A DNA stretch of 64,000 nt, from contig NZ_CP051428.1 of assembly GCF_012676905.1 (NCBI RefSeq), positions 411,501 through 475,500 of the forward strand. Direction: 5' to 3'. Origin of the DNA: Paenibacillus albicereus (GTDB lineage Bacteria > Bacillota > Bacilli > Paenibacillales > Paenibacillaceae). Below are positions 41,901-49,966 of this stretch, piece after piece. The number at the start of each line of letters is the position of its first letter. The first letter of the stretch is position 1. Made by a program: the position numbers and the translations under genes. The notes below the pieces were generated by a model that worked only from the letters and a program-made list of their open reading frames with translations, made no database searches and was not told the origin of the DNA.

Positions 41901-44367
41901 GGAGCGGACGGTCCGCTTCCTCGTGCCGGACGAGAACCCGCTGGCGCCGGAGCTCGTCGCTCCGCTGCAAGGCGCGGACGTCTCCGGCTCCTCGGCGGAG
42001 CTGGCCGTGCGGGTCGTCGACCCGACGGGCGACGAGCTGAGCGTCGGCTTCTATCAGGGCTTCAAGCATAGCGCGGAGCGGAAGGAATCGTTCCGGGCGT
42101 TCACCGGCCAGGCGGCCGTCGAGCCGCCTCCGGTGCTGAAGCCGGACGGCGAGCGCGAGCTCACGGCGGAAGAGTACGCCCGGATCGCGTCGGAAGACGG
42201 CGACAAGCTGGTCAACGACAGCACGGACGCTTTCCCGTACCACCGCTTCGAGATCAAGCTGGACGCGGCGGTGAAGCCGCAGGACGAGGTCCGTCTGGCA
42301 TGGAAGGGCAGCTCGCTCGCGGGCCGGAAGGTGACGCTGTACGCATGGAGCGCGTCTGCGGCCAAGTGGGAGCGTCTGGCGCAGAACGTGCCGGCGGACG
42401 AGCAGTCGTTCGAGCTGAGCGCTTCGGTGGAGGCGGGCGATTACGCCGTCGACGGCGTCGTGCACGCGCTCGTGCAGGACGAGATCGCTGCCGCCCCGGC
42501 AGCCGCAAGCGCGGACGGTCAGAAGGGCGGAGCTGCCGCCGCCTCCTCGGAGCGGGGCTATGACTTCTCCTTCGTCTGGATGTCGGATACGCAGTATTAT
42601 TCCGAGAGCTGGCCTTTCATCTATGAGGGCAATACGAAGTGGGTGCTGGACAACCGCGATGCGATGGACATCAAGTACGTCATCCATACCGGCGACATCG
42701 TGGACAAGTCGTACAAGCCCGAGCAGTGGGAGAACGCCCAGCGGGCGATGAAGCCGTTCGACGACGCGGGCATGCCGTACGGCGTGCTGGCGGGCAACCA
42801 TGACGTCGGCCACCAGACCGGCGACTATACGGAGTACGGCAAGAACTACGGCGAGGACCGCTTCAAGGACAAGCCTTACTACGGCGGCTCCTACGAGAAC
42901 AACCGCGGCCATTACGACCTGATCTCCGCCGGCGGCCAGGACTTCATCATCGTGTACATGGGCTGGGGCATCGGCAAGGAGCAGATCCAGTGGATCGACG
43001 ACGTGCTGCAGCAGCATCCGGAGCGCAAGGCGATCCTCGCCTTCCACGAGTACCTGCTCGTCTCCGGCAACCGCGCCCCGATCGCCGACGAGATCTACGA
43101 GCATGTCGTGACGAAGAACAAGAACGTGTTCGCGGTGCTGTCGGGCCACTACCATGACGCCGAGACGAAGATCGACGAGATCGACGACGACGGCGACGGC
43201 GTGCCGGACCGCAAGGTCTACCAGATGCTCGCCGACTACCAGGGCGCCGAGATGGGCGGCCTCGGCTACATCCGGCTGATGCAGTTCAATCTCGCGGCGA
43301 ACCGCGTGGACATCAAGACGTACTCGCCGTACTTGGACGATTACAACTATTACGACACCGACGTGCATGGCAGCAAGGACGAGTTCAGCCTCGAGCTGAA
43401 CCTCGCCCCCATGGTCAAGCGGGTCGCGACCGACTCGATGACCGCGAGCGTGTATACGCAGACGCCGATCGGCTCTGTGCAAAAGACCGCGAGCGGCGAC
43501 ACGGCGCGCGCGGCATGGACCGGCCTGACGGACGGGCTGCAGGAGTGGTATGCCGTCGCCCGCGACGAGCATAGCGGCTACGCGCGCTCCGACATCTGGA
43601 GCTTCGCGGCGAAGGGCGGCGCGACTCCGACGCCGACGCCGAGCGCAGAGCCGACGCCGACGCCGAGCGCAGAGCCGACGCCGACGCCGGATACGGGCAC
43701 GGGTCCTGGGCCGATCGCGACGCCGACGCCGAGCCCGGGCCCGACGGCGAGCCCTTCGCCTAGCACGGCTCCGTCTCCGTCGCCGAGCGCCAGCCCGGCT
43801 CCGACGGCAAGTCCCGCGCCGCAGTTCAGCGACGTCAAGCCGGGCCACTGGGCGGTTGGCGCCATCAGCCGCGCGGCTGCGCTCGGCATCGTGACCGGCG
43901 ACGCGGACGGACGCTTCCGTCCGGACGCCGGCGTCAGCCGCGCCGAGCTGGCGGCGATGCTCGGCCGCGCCCTCGGCTGGACGGACAGCGGCAACGCGGG
44001 CCGCTTCGCCGATGCGGCGAAGATCCCGGCGTATGCCCGAGGCTACGCCGCCCAATCGGCAGCGACCGGCATCATCGGCGGCTATGCGGACGGCACCTTC
44101 GGGCCGCAGCGCACGCTGACGCGCGCCGAGCTCGCCGCCGTCCTGGCCCGCGCCGCCGGGCTGCAGGCGCCGGCCGGCGCCAAGCCGGACTTTGCCGATG
44201 CGGCTCAGGTTCCAGCCTGGGCGAAGCCGTATGTGGCAGCGGTGCAGGACGCCGGCCTCATGAACGGCATCGGCGGCGGCCAGTTCGCGCCGGCTCAGCC
44301 GGTGACGCGCGCCCAGGCGGCCGCGGCGCTGATCGGGCTGATCGATCTGCAGGCGAACCGCGGATAA
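38917..44367 (+). CDS. Giant SLH-anchored phosphoesterase with lamin-tail domains
   Basis: 1816 aa. An N-terminal basic extension of about 88 residues precedes the signal core (LAGGLAASLIAGVLPVAGPLPEAAA, about 93-118). Two lamin-tail-like domains follow (VIVTEIVPDHVGTDVYEFFELHNGS at about 128; LLVTEVTPDTANIGGSDGYEFIEIYNNTD at about 414), then Ig-like modules, then a calcineurin-type metallophosphoesterase at about 1218-1500 with SDTQYY, HTGDIVD, LAGNHDVG, FHEYLL and LSGHYHD. A Thr/Pro/Ser linker (about 1569-1631) and three SLH domains (about 1636-1815) attach it to the wall. Start behind GAGGAGGAAC. Probably scavenges phosphate from extracellular polymers or nucleotides. Confidence 0.92.
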   Translation: MPNEEKRRGLQAEGWMTEQTPASASGTSLGIEEAAGGKAVGSASDVHARRQDGQRQPNEQFSRQDKLPGRLHVQRRLRDMQRRLRNMPWRKWLAGGLAASLIAGVLPVAGPLPEAAAAPAPNGGSLSPVIVTEIVPDHVGTDVYEFFELHNGSAAPQDVTDALYYRYTASSSPDLKFSLPANTVLAPGETKVFWNNTEKKAVASFNDFYRTELAESQVVSLPTQTGGFSAFANDGNRAVVVKSEGQDKAIAAYVKADISSSGTTLGVHYQASRTAEQGKYAVLAVPTPGSVEAGQLLAPPPAVVQGQPVVAHEPAASAKGGQALPIVVQVADGDGQPLPTAAATVYYRTVNQSVYKSVALRSTDGGTAYAGSIPAAAVAEESLLYYIQADNGGAKDTTPTAVVPIDLPELDPDRVPPLLVTEVTPDTANIGGSDGYEFIEIYNNTDRDLDFGDYKLYYRYPDKGPEADVVWASDPEQVTIPARSAIVLWIINGANGSATAAQFNANFGSSLVEGQSLFRVHSAGMANGSPRALVVGTNARVDLAVASYEGADVKTDKGIQYRYPTLGGKDMLNLGPAAARSTPGSVEAWQLPARPVHVAEDAAAPALLDRTGVAEADAAQDLDIRLEAEDESGIKSVQLQYRTDKSDWASFYLTRDYNDTYYHYLVPAADLIGKSYVEYKAVASDGQNRTELPAVRVPVKDGRDKSPLRLNVAEGQFIRGIHALKGTAEQHAPGELQLALDGRTVTEGVYASLEQDAYLAFDASGVDYYFKNAVTIGQEILYTFMDPIPSWRTLLYPIGQERLKAGDNGIWIRAGSKSGPFDDRTEENKDDFQIRNVRLILADGTVVYDPAFADRSKVIDMGDSAGKHVGLEFKFPLLAEQLRSRTYAWDTTTAADGGHEIGLTGPGGLSLARRVVVDNTAPAIAPTVEEGKTYRGAFTIDAAVTDALSGVKAGSVAATLDGKPAKLPYAATSSALGGGEHALVVAAEDNAGNRMERTVRFLVPDENPLAPELVAPLQGADVSGSSAELAVRVVDPTGDELSVGFYQGFKHSAERKESFRAFTGQAAVEPPPVLKPDGERELTAEEYARIASEDGDKLVNDSTDAFPYHRFEIKLDAAVKPQDEVRLAWKGSSLAGRKVTLYAWSASAAKWERLAQNVPADEQSFELSASVEAGDYAVDGVVHALVQDEIAAAPAAASADGQKGGAAAASSERGYDFSFVWMSDTQYYSESWPFIYEGNTKWVLDNRDAMDIKYVIHTGDIVDKSYKPEQWENAQRAMKPFDDAGMPYGVLAGNHDVGHQTGDYTEYGKNYGEDRFKDKPYYGGSYENNRGHYDLISAGGQDFIIVYMGWGIGKEQIQWIDDVLQQHPERKAILAFHEYLLVSGNRAPIADEIYEHVVTKNKNVFAVLSGHYHDAETKIDEIDDDGDGVPDRKVYQMLADYQGAEMGGLGYIRLMQFNLAANRVDIKTYSPYLDDYNYYDTDVHGSKDEFSLELNLAPMVKRVATDSMTASVYTQTPIGSVQKTASGDTARAAWTGLTDGLQEWYAVARDEHSGYARSDIWSFAAKGGATPTPTPSAEPTPTPSAEPTPTPDTGTGPGPIATPTPSPGPTASPSPSTAPSPSPSASPAPTASPAPQFSDVKPGHWAVGAISRAAALGIVTGDADGRFRPDAGVSRAELAAMLGRALGWTDSGNAGRFADAAKIPAYARGYAAQSAATGIIGGYADGTFGPQRTLTRAELAAVLARAAGLQAPAGAKPDFADAAQVPAWAKPYVAAVQDAGLMNGIGGGQFAPAQPVTRAQAAAALIGLIDLQANRG

Positions 44368-44381
44368 AAAGCAGAAGTCAG

Positions 44382-44418
44382 ATACGGCCTTCCCTGGAAC
44401 CGGGAAGGCCGTATTTCT
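44382..44418 (+). terminator. Terminator of the giant phosphoesterase gene
   Basis: ATACGGCCTTCCC / GGGAAGGCCGTAT hairpin with a seven-base loop and TTTCTATTTC tail. Confidence 0.88.
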
Positions 44419-44681
44419 ATTTCCGGCATCCGATCCCTTTTCATGCGGCGGCGCGAAACGAGAATCATGCGGCGAACGGAGCGGGCCGGCGAGCGCTGTA
44501 GAGATGCGGACTGCCTTATGCTTTTAAACGAATTTTAACTATCGCAGCGCCTGCGGGAAAGACTATGATAAAAGGATCATTGCCCAGTCGATTCTCGGAG
44601 CGGGAGGCGCGGGTCGGCGCGAAAGGCGGAAAGCCAACGAGTGAAGCAGGCTCGGACCAAACGAAGCGGAGGAGGTATCGC

Positions 44682-45365
44682 ATGAACGGAAAAGCGAGGC
44701 TGCTGTACATCGAGGACGACCCGGAGATCGGCGGCTGGCTGGCGCGCGATCTGCGGGAGCGCGGCTACGAGGTGGAGTGGCGGCAAAGCGGCGAAGGAGC
44801 GGAGACGCTCGCGGAGGCGGCCGACATGGCGATCCTCGACGTCATGCTGCCGGGCCTGGACGGCTTCACGGTCGGCCAGAAGCTCAAGCGGAGCTGCCCC
44901 GGCCTGCCCATCCTCATGCTGTCCGCCCGTTCGGCCGTCGAGGACAAGCTGCAGGGACTGCGCTTCGCCGACGACTACATGACGAAGCCGTTTCACCCGG
45001 AGGAGCTGGCCGCCCGCATCGAGGTGCTGCTGCGCCGCTTCGGCAAGGGCGAGGACCAGCCGGTGCGGCTCGGGCATCTGCTCGTGCGCCCGCGCGAGCT
45101 GACCGTCACCGACGGGGAGAGCGGGGAGGAGATCGCGCTGACGCCGAAGCAGCTGCAGATCCTGCTTTTCCTGCTGCGACACCCCGGACGCATCCTGACG
45201 AAAGAGCAGATATACGAGTCGGTGTGGGGAGAGCCGTACCTCGAGGGGGACAAGACGGTCATGGTGCACATCCGGTACCTGCGCGAACGCATCGAAAAGG
45301 ACCCCGCCAACCCGACGCTGGTCGAGACGGTGCGCGGCATCGGCTATCGGGCGAGGCCGTCATGA
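44682..45365 (+). CDS. OmpR-family response regulator
   Basis: 227 aa. Receiver with LYIEDDPEIG, phospho-acceptor Asp53 in AILDVMLPGLDG and FADDYMTKPFHPEEL; note that the usual SAGADDY reads GLRFADDY here, one residue short. The C-terminal winged helix ends GDKTVMVHIRYLRERIEKDPANPTLVETVRGIGYR. The ATG at 44682 follows GGAGGAGG. Overlaps the kinase start by 4 nt. Target genes unknown; the flanking surface phosphoesterase and GH43 genes are candidates only by position. Confidence 0.92.
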   Translation: MNGKARLLYIEDDPEIGGWLARDLRERGYEVEWRQSGEGAETLAEAADMAILDVMLPGLDGFTVGQKLKRSCPGLPILMLSARSAVEDKLQGLRFADDYMTKPFHPEELAARIEVLLRRFGKGEDQPVRLGHLLVRPRELTVTDGESGEEIALTPKQLQILLFLLRHPGRILTKEQIYESVWGEPYLEGDKTVMVHIRYLRERIEKDPANPTLVETVRGIGYRARPS

Positions 45366-46825
45366 GCCGCCTGCTCCAGTCGCTGCGCCGGCCGTCGCTG
45401 CTCCTGCGCTACGGCGGCATCGTGCTGTCGGCGATCGTCATGCTGCCGCTGCTGCTCATGCTCGTCGGGGTCGTGACGATGAGCTCGCTCGAATGGCTGT
45501 TTCCGCGGTCCGAGCCGTCCATCTATTCGGACACGACGAAGCTGCGCCTCGCCTGGGAGGCGGAGGCGGCCGCGATGGGCGGGGCAAGCGACGAGGAGGC
45601 GGCCGCCCGCCTGACGGCCTGGAAAGAGCGCTACCCTCGCTCTTATGTATTCCGGGTCGACGCAGCTGGCCGCCTGCGTGACGCCATGCCGAAGCGCAAG
45701 GATGTGCCGGAAGCCTGGTCCCCGGCCTTTACGGTCGAATATATGAAGGACGCGGTCAGCGGCGACCGCTACACGGTCGTCAGCTTCGTCGGCTCCTCGC
45801 GCGCGGAGGGGTTCGTCGCGCTGGAGGTGCCGCGCTATTTGACGCTGCCTTACTCGCAGCGGATGGACCGCGTGAGCGGCGGCGTCTACGCGGGCGGCGT
45901 GCTGCTCATGCTCGGCCTGTTCCTGCTCGTGTCGATGCTGTTTTTCCTGCGCATCCGCCGCCGCCTCGTGCGCCTGCAGGCCGCGATGGAGCGTCCGTCG
46001 GCCGGCGGCCTGCCGGAGCCGGTCGAGCTGTCGGGCTCCGACGAGATCGGGCGGCTCGAGGGCAGCTTCAACGGCATGGTGCGCCAGCTCGAGGACGCCC
46101 GCCGCCGCGAGCGGCAGGAGGAGGAGCTGCGGCGGGATCTCATCGCCCGTCTGTCCCATGACCTGCGCACGCCGCTCACTGTGCTGCGGGCCCATGCGCA
46201 TACGCTCGCCAAGGAGCCGCTCGGACCCTCCGGCCGCGAGTCGCTGGCGCTCATGACGGGCAAGCTCGACTATCTCTCGGAAATGATGGAGAATCTCTTT
46301 TCCTACAATCTTCTGTCCGCCGGCAAGTACCCGTACCGTCCCGAGCGGCTCGACGCCGCCCGGCTCGTCCGCACGCAGCTGGCCGCCTGGTACCCGGCCT
46401 TCGAGCAGGCCGGCCTCGAGCTGGAGTCCGATCTGCCGGAGCAGCCGCTCTGGTGGACGGCCGATCCGCGCTGGCTGGAGCGCGTGCTCGACAACCTGCT
46501 GCTCAATGTGCTGCGCCACGCCGCCTCCGGCGGCTGGTGCGCCGTGCGCTTGACGGCGGAGGCGGGCGGCACGCTGCGCATCGAGGATCGCGGCCCCGGC
46601 ATGGACGCTCCGTCCCCGGCCAAAGGGAGCGGGCTTGGCCTCGCGATCGCGGAGCTGATGCTGCACGAGCAGGGGCTGAGCCGGACGGTCCGGTCGTCGC
46701 CGGAGGGTACGGTCGTGGAGATTCGGCAGGCGGCTCGATCCGGCGCGGACGAAGCTGCGGGTCGCCTAACGGATGGAGGCGCGAAACGAGCCGGCGCGGT
46801 GAACGGCGGAGCGGAGCGGGTCTAG
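45362..46825 (+). CDS. Sensor histidine kinase
   Basis: 487 aa. TM1 about 17-40 (GGIVLSAIVMLPLLLMLVGVV), an extracytoplasmic region of about 130 residues, TM2 about 178-200, HAMP, then HisKA with His266 in LSHDLRTPLTVL and a HATPase domain with NLLLNVLRHA, EDRGPGMD and GSGLGLAIAELM. A disordered Arg/Gly/Ala tail ends the protein. Forms a two-component pair with the overlapping upstream regulator. The ligand is not evident. Confidence 0.9.
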   Translation: MSRLLQSLRRPSLLLRYGGIVLSAIVMLPLLLMLVGVVTMSSLEWLFPRSEPSIYSDTTKLRLAWEAEAAAMGGASDEEAAARLTAWKERYPRSYVFRVDAAGRLRDAMPKRKDVPEAWSPAFTVEYMKDAVSGDRYTVVSFVGSSRAEGFVALEVPRYLTLPYSQRMDRVSGGVYAGGVLLMLGLFLLVSMLFFLRIRRRLVRLQAAMERPSAGGLPEPVELSGSDEIGRLEGSFNGMVRQLEDARRRERQEEELRRDLIARLSHDLRTPLTVLRAHAHTLAKEPLGPSGRESLALMTGKLDYLSEMMENLFSYNLLSAGKYPYRPERLDAARLVRTQLAAWYPAFEQAGLELESDLPEQPLWWTADPRWLERVLDNLLLNVLRHAASGGWCAVRLTAEAGGTLRIEDRGPGMDAPSPAKGSGLGLAIAELMLHEQGLSRTVRSSPEGTVVEIRQAARSGADEAAGRLTDGGAKRAGAVNGGAERV

Positions 46826-46938
46826 CGAGGGAAGCCGCAGCTCGGCTCGTCCCCATCTCGCAAGGTCTCCGCTGCCTTCGCGCGGCATGCCGGGCTTGCA
46901 GGCACGAAGTCCTCGGGAACGATCGGTTTTAAGCGCAC

Positions 46939-46980
46939 GAAAAGCCCGGCCGGGTTCTTGATCCCGGCCGGGCTTTTTTC
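46939..46980. terminator. Bidirectional terminator between kinase and GH43 genes
   Basis: Arms AAAAGCCCGGCCGGG and CCCGGCCGGGCTTTTTT with an eight-base loop. Confidence 0.9.
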
Positions 46981-47018
46981 TGTCCACGCCGCTTTTCGTC
47001 GGCTGAGGCCCGCTGTAC

Positions 47019-49496
47019 TTACGGCGAAACCTTGACGTTGTCGAAGCGGGTCTCGTTCTGCATGGAGCGCAGCCCGGCCTTGCCGTGCAGGAAGGCGGAC
47101 GGGCTGTTGTCCGTGTACGTCAGCTTGGGCGCGTTCATGTCCCCGACGTAGACGCGGATGACCGGTCCGCTGACGGTCGCCTTCACCTTTTGCCAGGCTC
47201 CGGACGCAATCGTCATCGGCGCGTAAGCGAGCTGCTGCCAGCCGTAGTTCATCTTGCCGAGATAGACCCCGTCCGGCTTGATGAAGGCATAGTAGCCCTG
47301 CACGTAGTCGGGGTTGTTCGCCAGAACGGTGCCGTTGGACGGGTTGTTGACCCGCGTCAGGATGCCGGCGTCGCCGGTCGTGCCGACCAGCTTGATGTCC
47401 GCCTCGACGGAGTAGTCCGACCACAGCGAGGAGCCGATGACCGTCTTGGCGAAGCCGCTTCCCGCCGCCGCCAGCTCGCCGCCCGCGACGGACCAGCTGC
47501 CCTCGAAGCGCGTCCAGCCGTTGTCGTTGCCGTCGCCGAAGTCGTCCGTCAAGGCGCTCGGAGCCTGTCCCCGCTCGAACGTCAGGCTGCTGAAATCGAA
47601 CTCGCCCTGGACCGTCTCGATCTTCAGCTCATGGTAGCCCGCCGTCAGGTACAGCCCTTTCTTGGCGACGTTGATCCACTTCTCCCAGTCGCCGCTGCCG
47701 CCCGCCTGCACGACGCCGGTCAGATCGGTCGCCCCGTCCCAGATGCGGAAGCTGACGGAAGGGAACGTCGTGGCGAGGCGGGCGGTCACGTCGTACAGGC
47801 CGGTCTCGGCGACGTTGACCCGGTACGTGAGCCATTCGCCCGGCTGGTTCCAGCCGACGACCTCCTTGCCCTCGGCCGCGGAGGAGCGGATGTCGACGCC
47901 GTCGCTCCGGTAGGCGCCGCCGGTATTGCCGGCCGTCAGGTCATGGTAGCCGGCTCCTTCCCCGCCCTTGCGGTAATGGACCGCCTCGATCGTGCCCGGC
48001 AGCGGCTTGTAGGCGTTCCAGACGCTGCTGCCTTGGACGTCGTTGCTGAACGCCGCATAGCCGAAGTCGGCATGGGCGTCGAGCGTCGAGTAGCCGATCC
48101 GGCCGCCGCCGAGCCCGGCGACGGAGCGCGTCTGCTTCTTCATGCCGTCCACGTAGATGGAAAAGGCCGCGCCGCGCTTCTCCACGCGGATCTGATGCCA
48201 CTTCGTATAGTCGTACCCGGCGGGCAGGGCCGAGTATTGCCAGCCTTGCGACACGCCGCCGACGACGAAGTTCGTCTCCAGCCGGTTCAGCTTGCGGTTC
48301 AGCACGGCGGTGCCGTAGTTGTTCTCATCCGTGTAGGAGAATACCGACCCGTACAGCGGATTCGCGCTCGTGCCCATCTTGATCTGCTTGGCGTGGAACT
48401 CGGCCGTGTAGTCGGCTTCCGTCGAGGCGGCCGTCACCTGGCGATGCCAGACGGAGGTGCCGATCGTGTCCTGCCACATCAGCTCCTGGTTGTAGATGCC
48501 CCACGTTCCGCCGCCGACGTTGCTCCAGCCGGAGCCGATGGCCGTCCGCGCGAAGCGGTCCTCGAACGCCGGCGCGGCCGGATTCGGCTGGGCGGCGGTC
48601 GTCGGGCCGAGCACGGTCATCCGGCCGCCGTTCCAGGCAATGCGGTCGAGGTTCATCTTGCGGCCGGGATACGTGACGTTGCCCTGCGAGGCGTGGCTGT
48701 GGTAGACCATGTAGTCGGAGTCGAGGTCGGGTCCTTTCACCATGGAGTTGTGGCCGAGGCCGACGTTGCTTCCTTCCGTGCGGATAAGCACGGGATTCTG
48801 GCCCGCGGCAGGGACGAAGCCGGTCGTCGGGCTCGACCCGGTCGCGTAGTCGACGCGGTAGGCGGTGCTCCAGACGTGGTTGCCGGTATAGGTCATGTAG
48901 TAGGTTCCGTTCCGCTTGAACGTCGTCGGGCCTTCCGTCCAGCCGGCCATGGAGAACCCGGCGGACACCGGCGCGCCGAAGGAGACCGGCGAGCTCATCG
49001 GCCGGACGTCGATCCGCTCGGCTCCCGTCGAATAGAAGTACCAGCGGGCGTCGTCGTCGATGAAGACATGGCCGTCGATGCCCATGCCGAGATTGCCGGT
49101 CTGCACCGTGAACGGCCCGAGCGGGCTCGGACTCGACAGCACGTAGTGGCCGTTGCCGGCCGGGGACGTGTACATGTAGAACTGGCCGTTCCAGTAGACG
49201 ACTTCCGGCGCGTAGGCGCCCTTGGTGACCGGATCGGTCGCGCACAGGCCGCGGTAGGTCCAGTCGACCAGGTTGGTCGAGGACCATACCTTTACGCCGG
49301 TCTGGTCGTCGACCGTGCTGACGTAAAGGTAATACACGCCGTTGAACTTCAAGATGTACGGGTCGCCCTCGCCGTAGAAATCTCCGTTGGCCCAATGCCA
49401 GGAGGAGGGCAGGGAGGAGGGATTGCTGTAGGCTCCCGCGGCGGAAGGGAGCAGCGCGAGGGCAGCGGCGGCGAGCAGCAGAGGCTTCCATTTCAC
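47019..49496 (-). CDS. Secreted GH43-type glycosidase with accessory domains
   Basis: 825 aa, start GTG (49496) behind AAGGAGATG. Signal peptide 1-22 (LLLAAAALALLPSAAGA). Five-bladed GH43 domain about 35-300: GDPYILKFNGVYYLY (general base Asp), DGHVFIDDDARWYFYS and GWTEGPTTFKRNGTYYMTYTG (acid Glu). Residues about 308-480 and 660-825 look like two LamG/DUF1080-type beta-sandwiches (FEDRFARTAIGSGWSNVGGGTW; LTDDFGDGNDNGWTRFEGSWSVAGGEL), with a CBM6-like domain between (about 505-645, IEAVHYRKGGEGAGYHDL...WLTYRVNVAETGLYDVTARLA). Probably acts on arabinan, xylan or galactan side chains outside the cell. Confidence 0.92.
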   Translation of the reverse strand: MKWKPLLLAAAALALLPSAAGAYSNPSSLPSSWHWANGDFYGEGDPYILKFNGVYYLYVSTVDDQTGVKVWSSTNLVDWTYRGLCATDPVTKGAYAPEVVYWNGQFYMYTSPAGNGHYVLSSPSPLGPFTVQTGNLGMGIDGHVFIDDDARWYFYSTGAERIDVRPMSSPVSFGAPVSAGFSMAGWTEGPTTFKRNGTYYMTYTGNHVWSTAYRVDYATGSSPTTGFVPAAGQNPVLIRTEGSNVGLGHNSMVKGPDLDSDYMVYHSHASQGNVTYPGRKMNLDRIAWNGGRMTVLGPTTAAQPNPAAPAFEDRFARTAIGSGWSNVGGGTWGIYNQELMWQDTIGTSVWHRQVTAASTEADYTAEFHAKQIKMGTSANPLYGSVFSYTDENNYGTAVLNRKLNRLETNFVVGGVSQGWQYSALPAGYDYTKWHQIRVEKRGAAFSIYVDGMKKQTRSVAGLGGGRIGYSTLDAHADFGYAAFSNDVQGSSVWNAYKPLPGTIEAVHYRKGGEGAGYHDLTAGNTGGAYRSDGVDIRSSAAEGKEVVGWNQPGEWLTYRVNVAETGLYDVTARLATTFPSVSFRIWDGATDLTGVVQAGGSGDWEKWINVAKKGLYLTAGYHELKIETVQGEFDFSSLTFERGQAPSALTDDFGDGNDNGWTRFEGSWSVAGGELAAAGSGFAKTVIGSSLWSDYSVEADIKLVGTTGDAGILTRVNNPSNGTVLANNPDYVQGYYAFIKPDGVYLGKMNYGWQQLAYAPMTIASGAWQKVKATVSGPVIRVYVGDMNAPKLTYTDNSPSAFLHGKAGLRSMQNETRFDNVKVSP

Positions 49497-49613
49497 GAAC
49501 GATCATCTCCTTCGGATGGATGAAAATCAAACCTGGCCTTCAGGACGCGTCAGGCCTGTCGCCCGGCATCCCCTCCTTTCTGCGGAGTCCTATGATACCG
49601 TTTTCAATTCCGG

Positions 49614-49659
49614 AGTATAGCAAATCGGCTGGAAAATCGAAAGAACTATTTTCGATTTT
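49614..49659 (-). promoter_or_regulatory. GH43 promoter with overlapping operator dyad
   Basis: Minus strand extended -10 TGCTATACT (TATACT at 49614-49619). The -35 region is poor and is covered by a perfect dyad AAAATCGAAA-N7-TTTCGATTTT (49633-49659), typical of a regulated carbohydrate gene. Confidence 0.65.
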
Positions 49660-49835
49660 ATAGAATAAATGGTGAAAGCGGCGGTTTATTCCCGACTTGC
49701 TGGAGGTTAAACCCTTGAAGCCGCTATTTATAAGGAATAATAGAGGACGGGCAAGAAGAGGGGACATGCGTCTTCTTCCGCCTCGCACTCGCATCAGATG
49801 CTTTTTTCAGGAGGGAATGATACGAATTTAGGAAA

Positions 49836-49873
49836 AGAAAGCGTTGACATCAAGGAGGAATAGGGGCTATAGT
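49836..49873 (+). promoter_or_regulatory. GH2 promoter with cre-like site
   Basis: -35 TTGACA (49844-49849), 18-nt spacer, -10 TATAGT (49868-49873). AGAAAGCGTTGACA (49836-49849) resembles the CcpA cre consensus TGAAAGCGNTNWCA and overlaps the -35, suggesting carbon catabolite repression. The 49497-49966 gap otherwise is AT-rich leader with no gene. Confidence 0.65.
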
Positions 49874-49966
49874 CTCAATGAAAACAAATAAAATGGAATA
49901 AAACATAATAATGGTTATATTCCTCGATCCCGGCCTCGGGAGAGCAAAGGAGCGCGTGAAGCGATC

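Noticed and set aside
38728-44055. 1775-codon open frame on the minus strand
   Set aside because: Shadow of the SLH phosphoesterase gene in GC-rich DNA; arginine/aspartate/valine-rich composition without domains.
47085-49523. 812-codon plus-strand open frame
   Set aside because: Antisense shadow of the GH43 gene; no recognisable domain.
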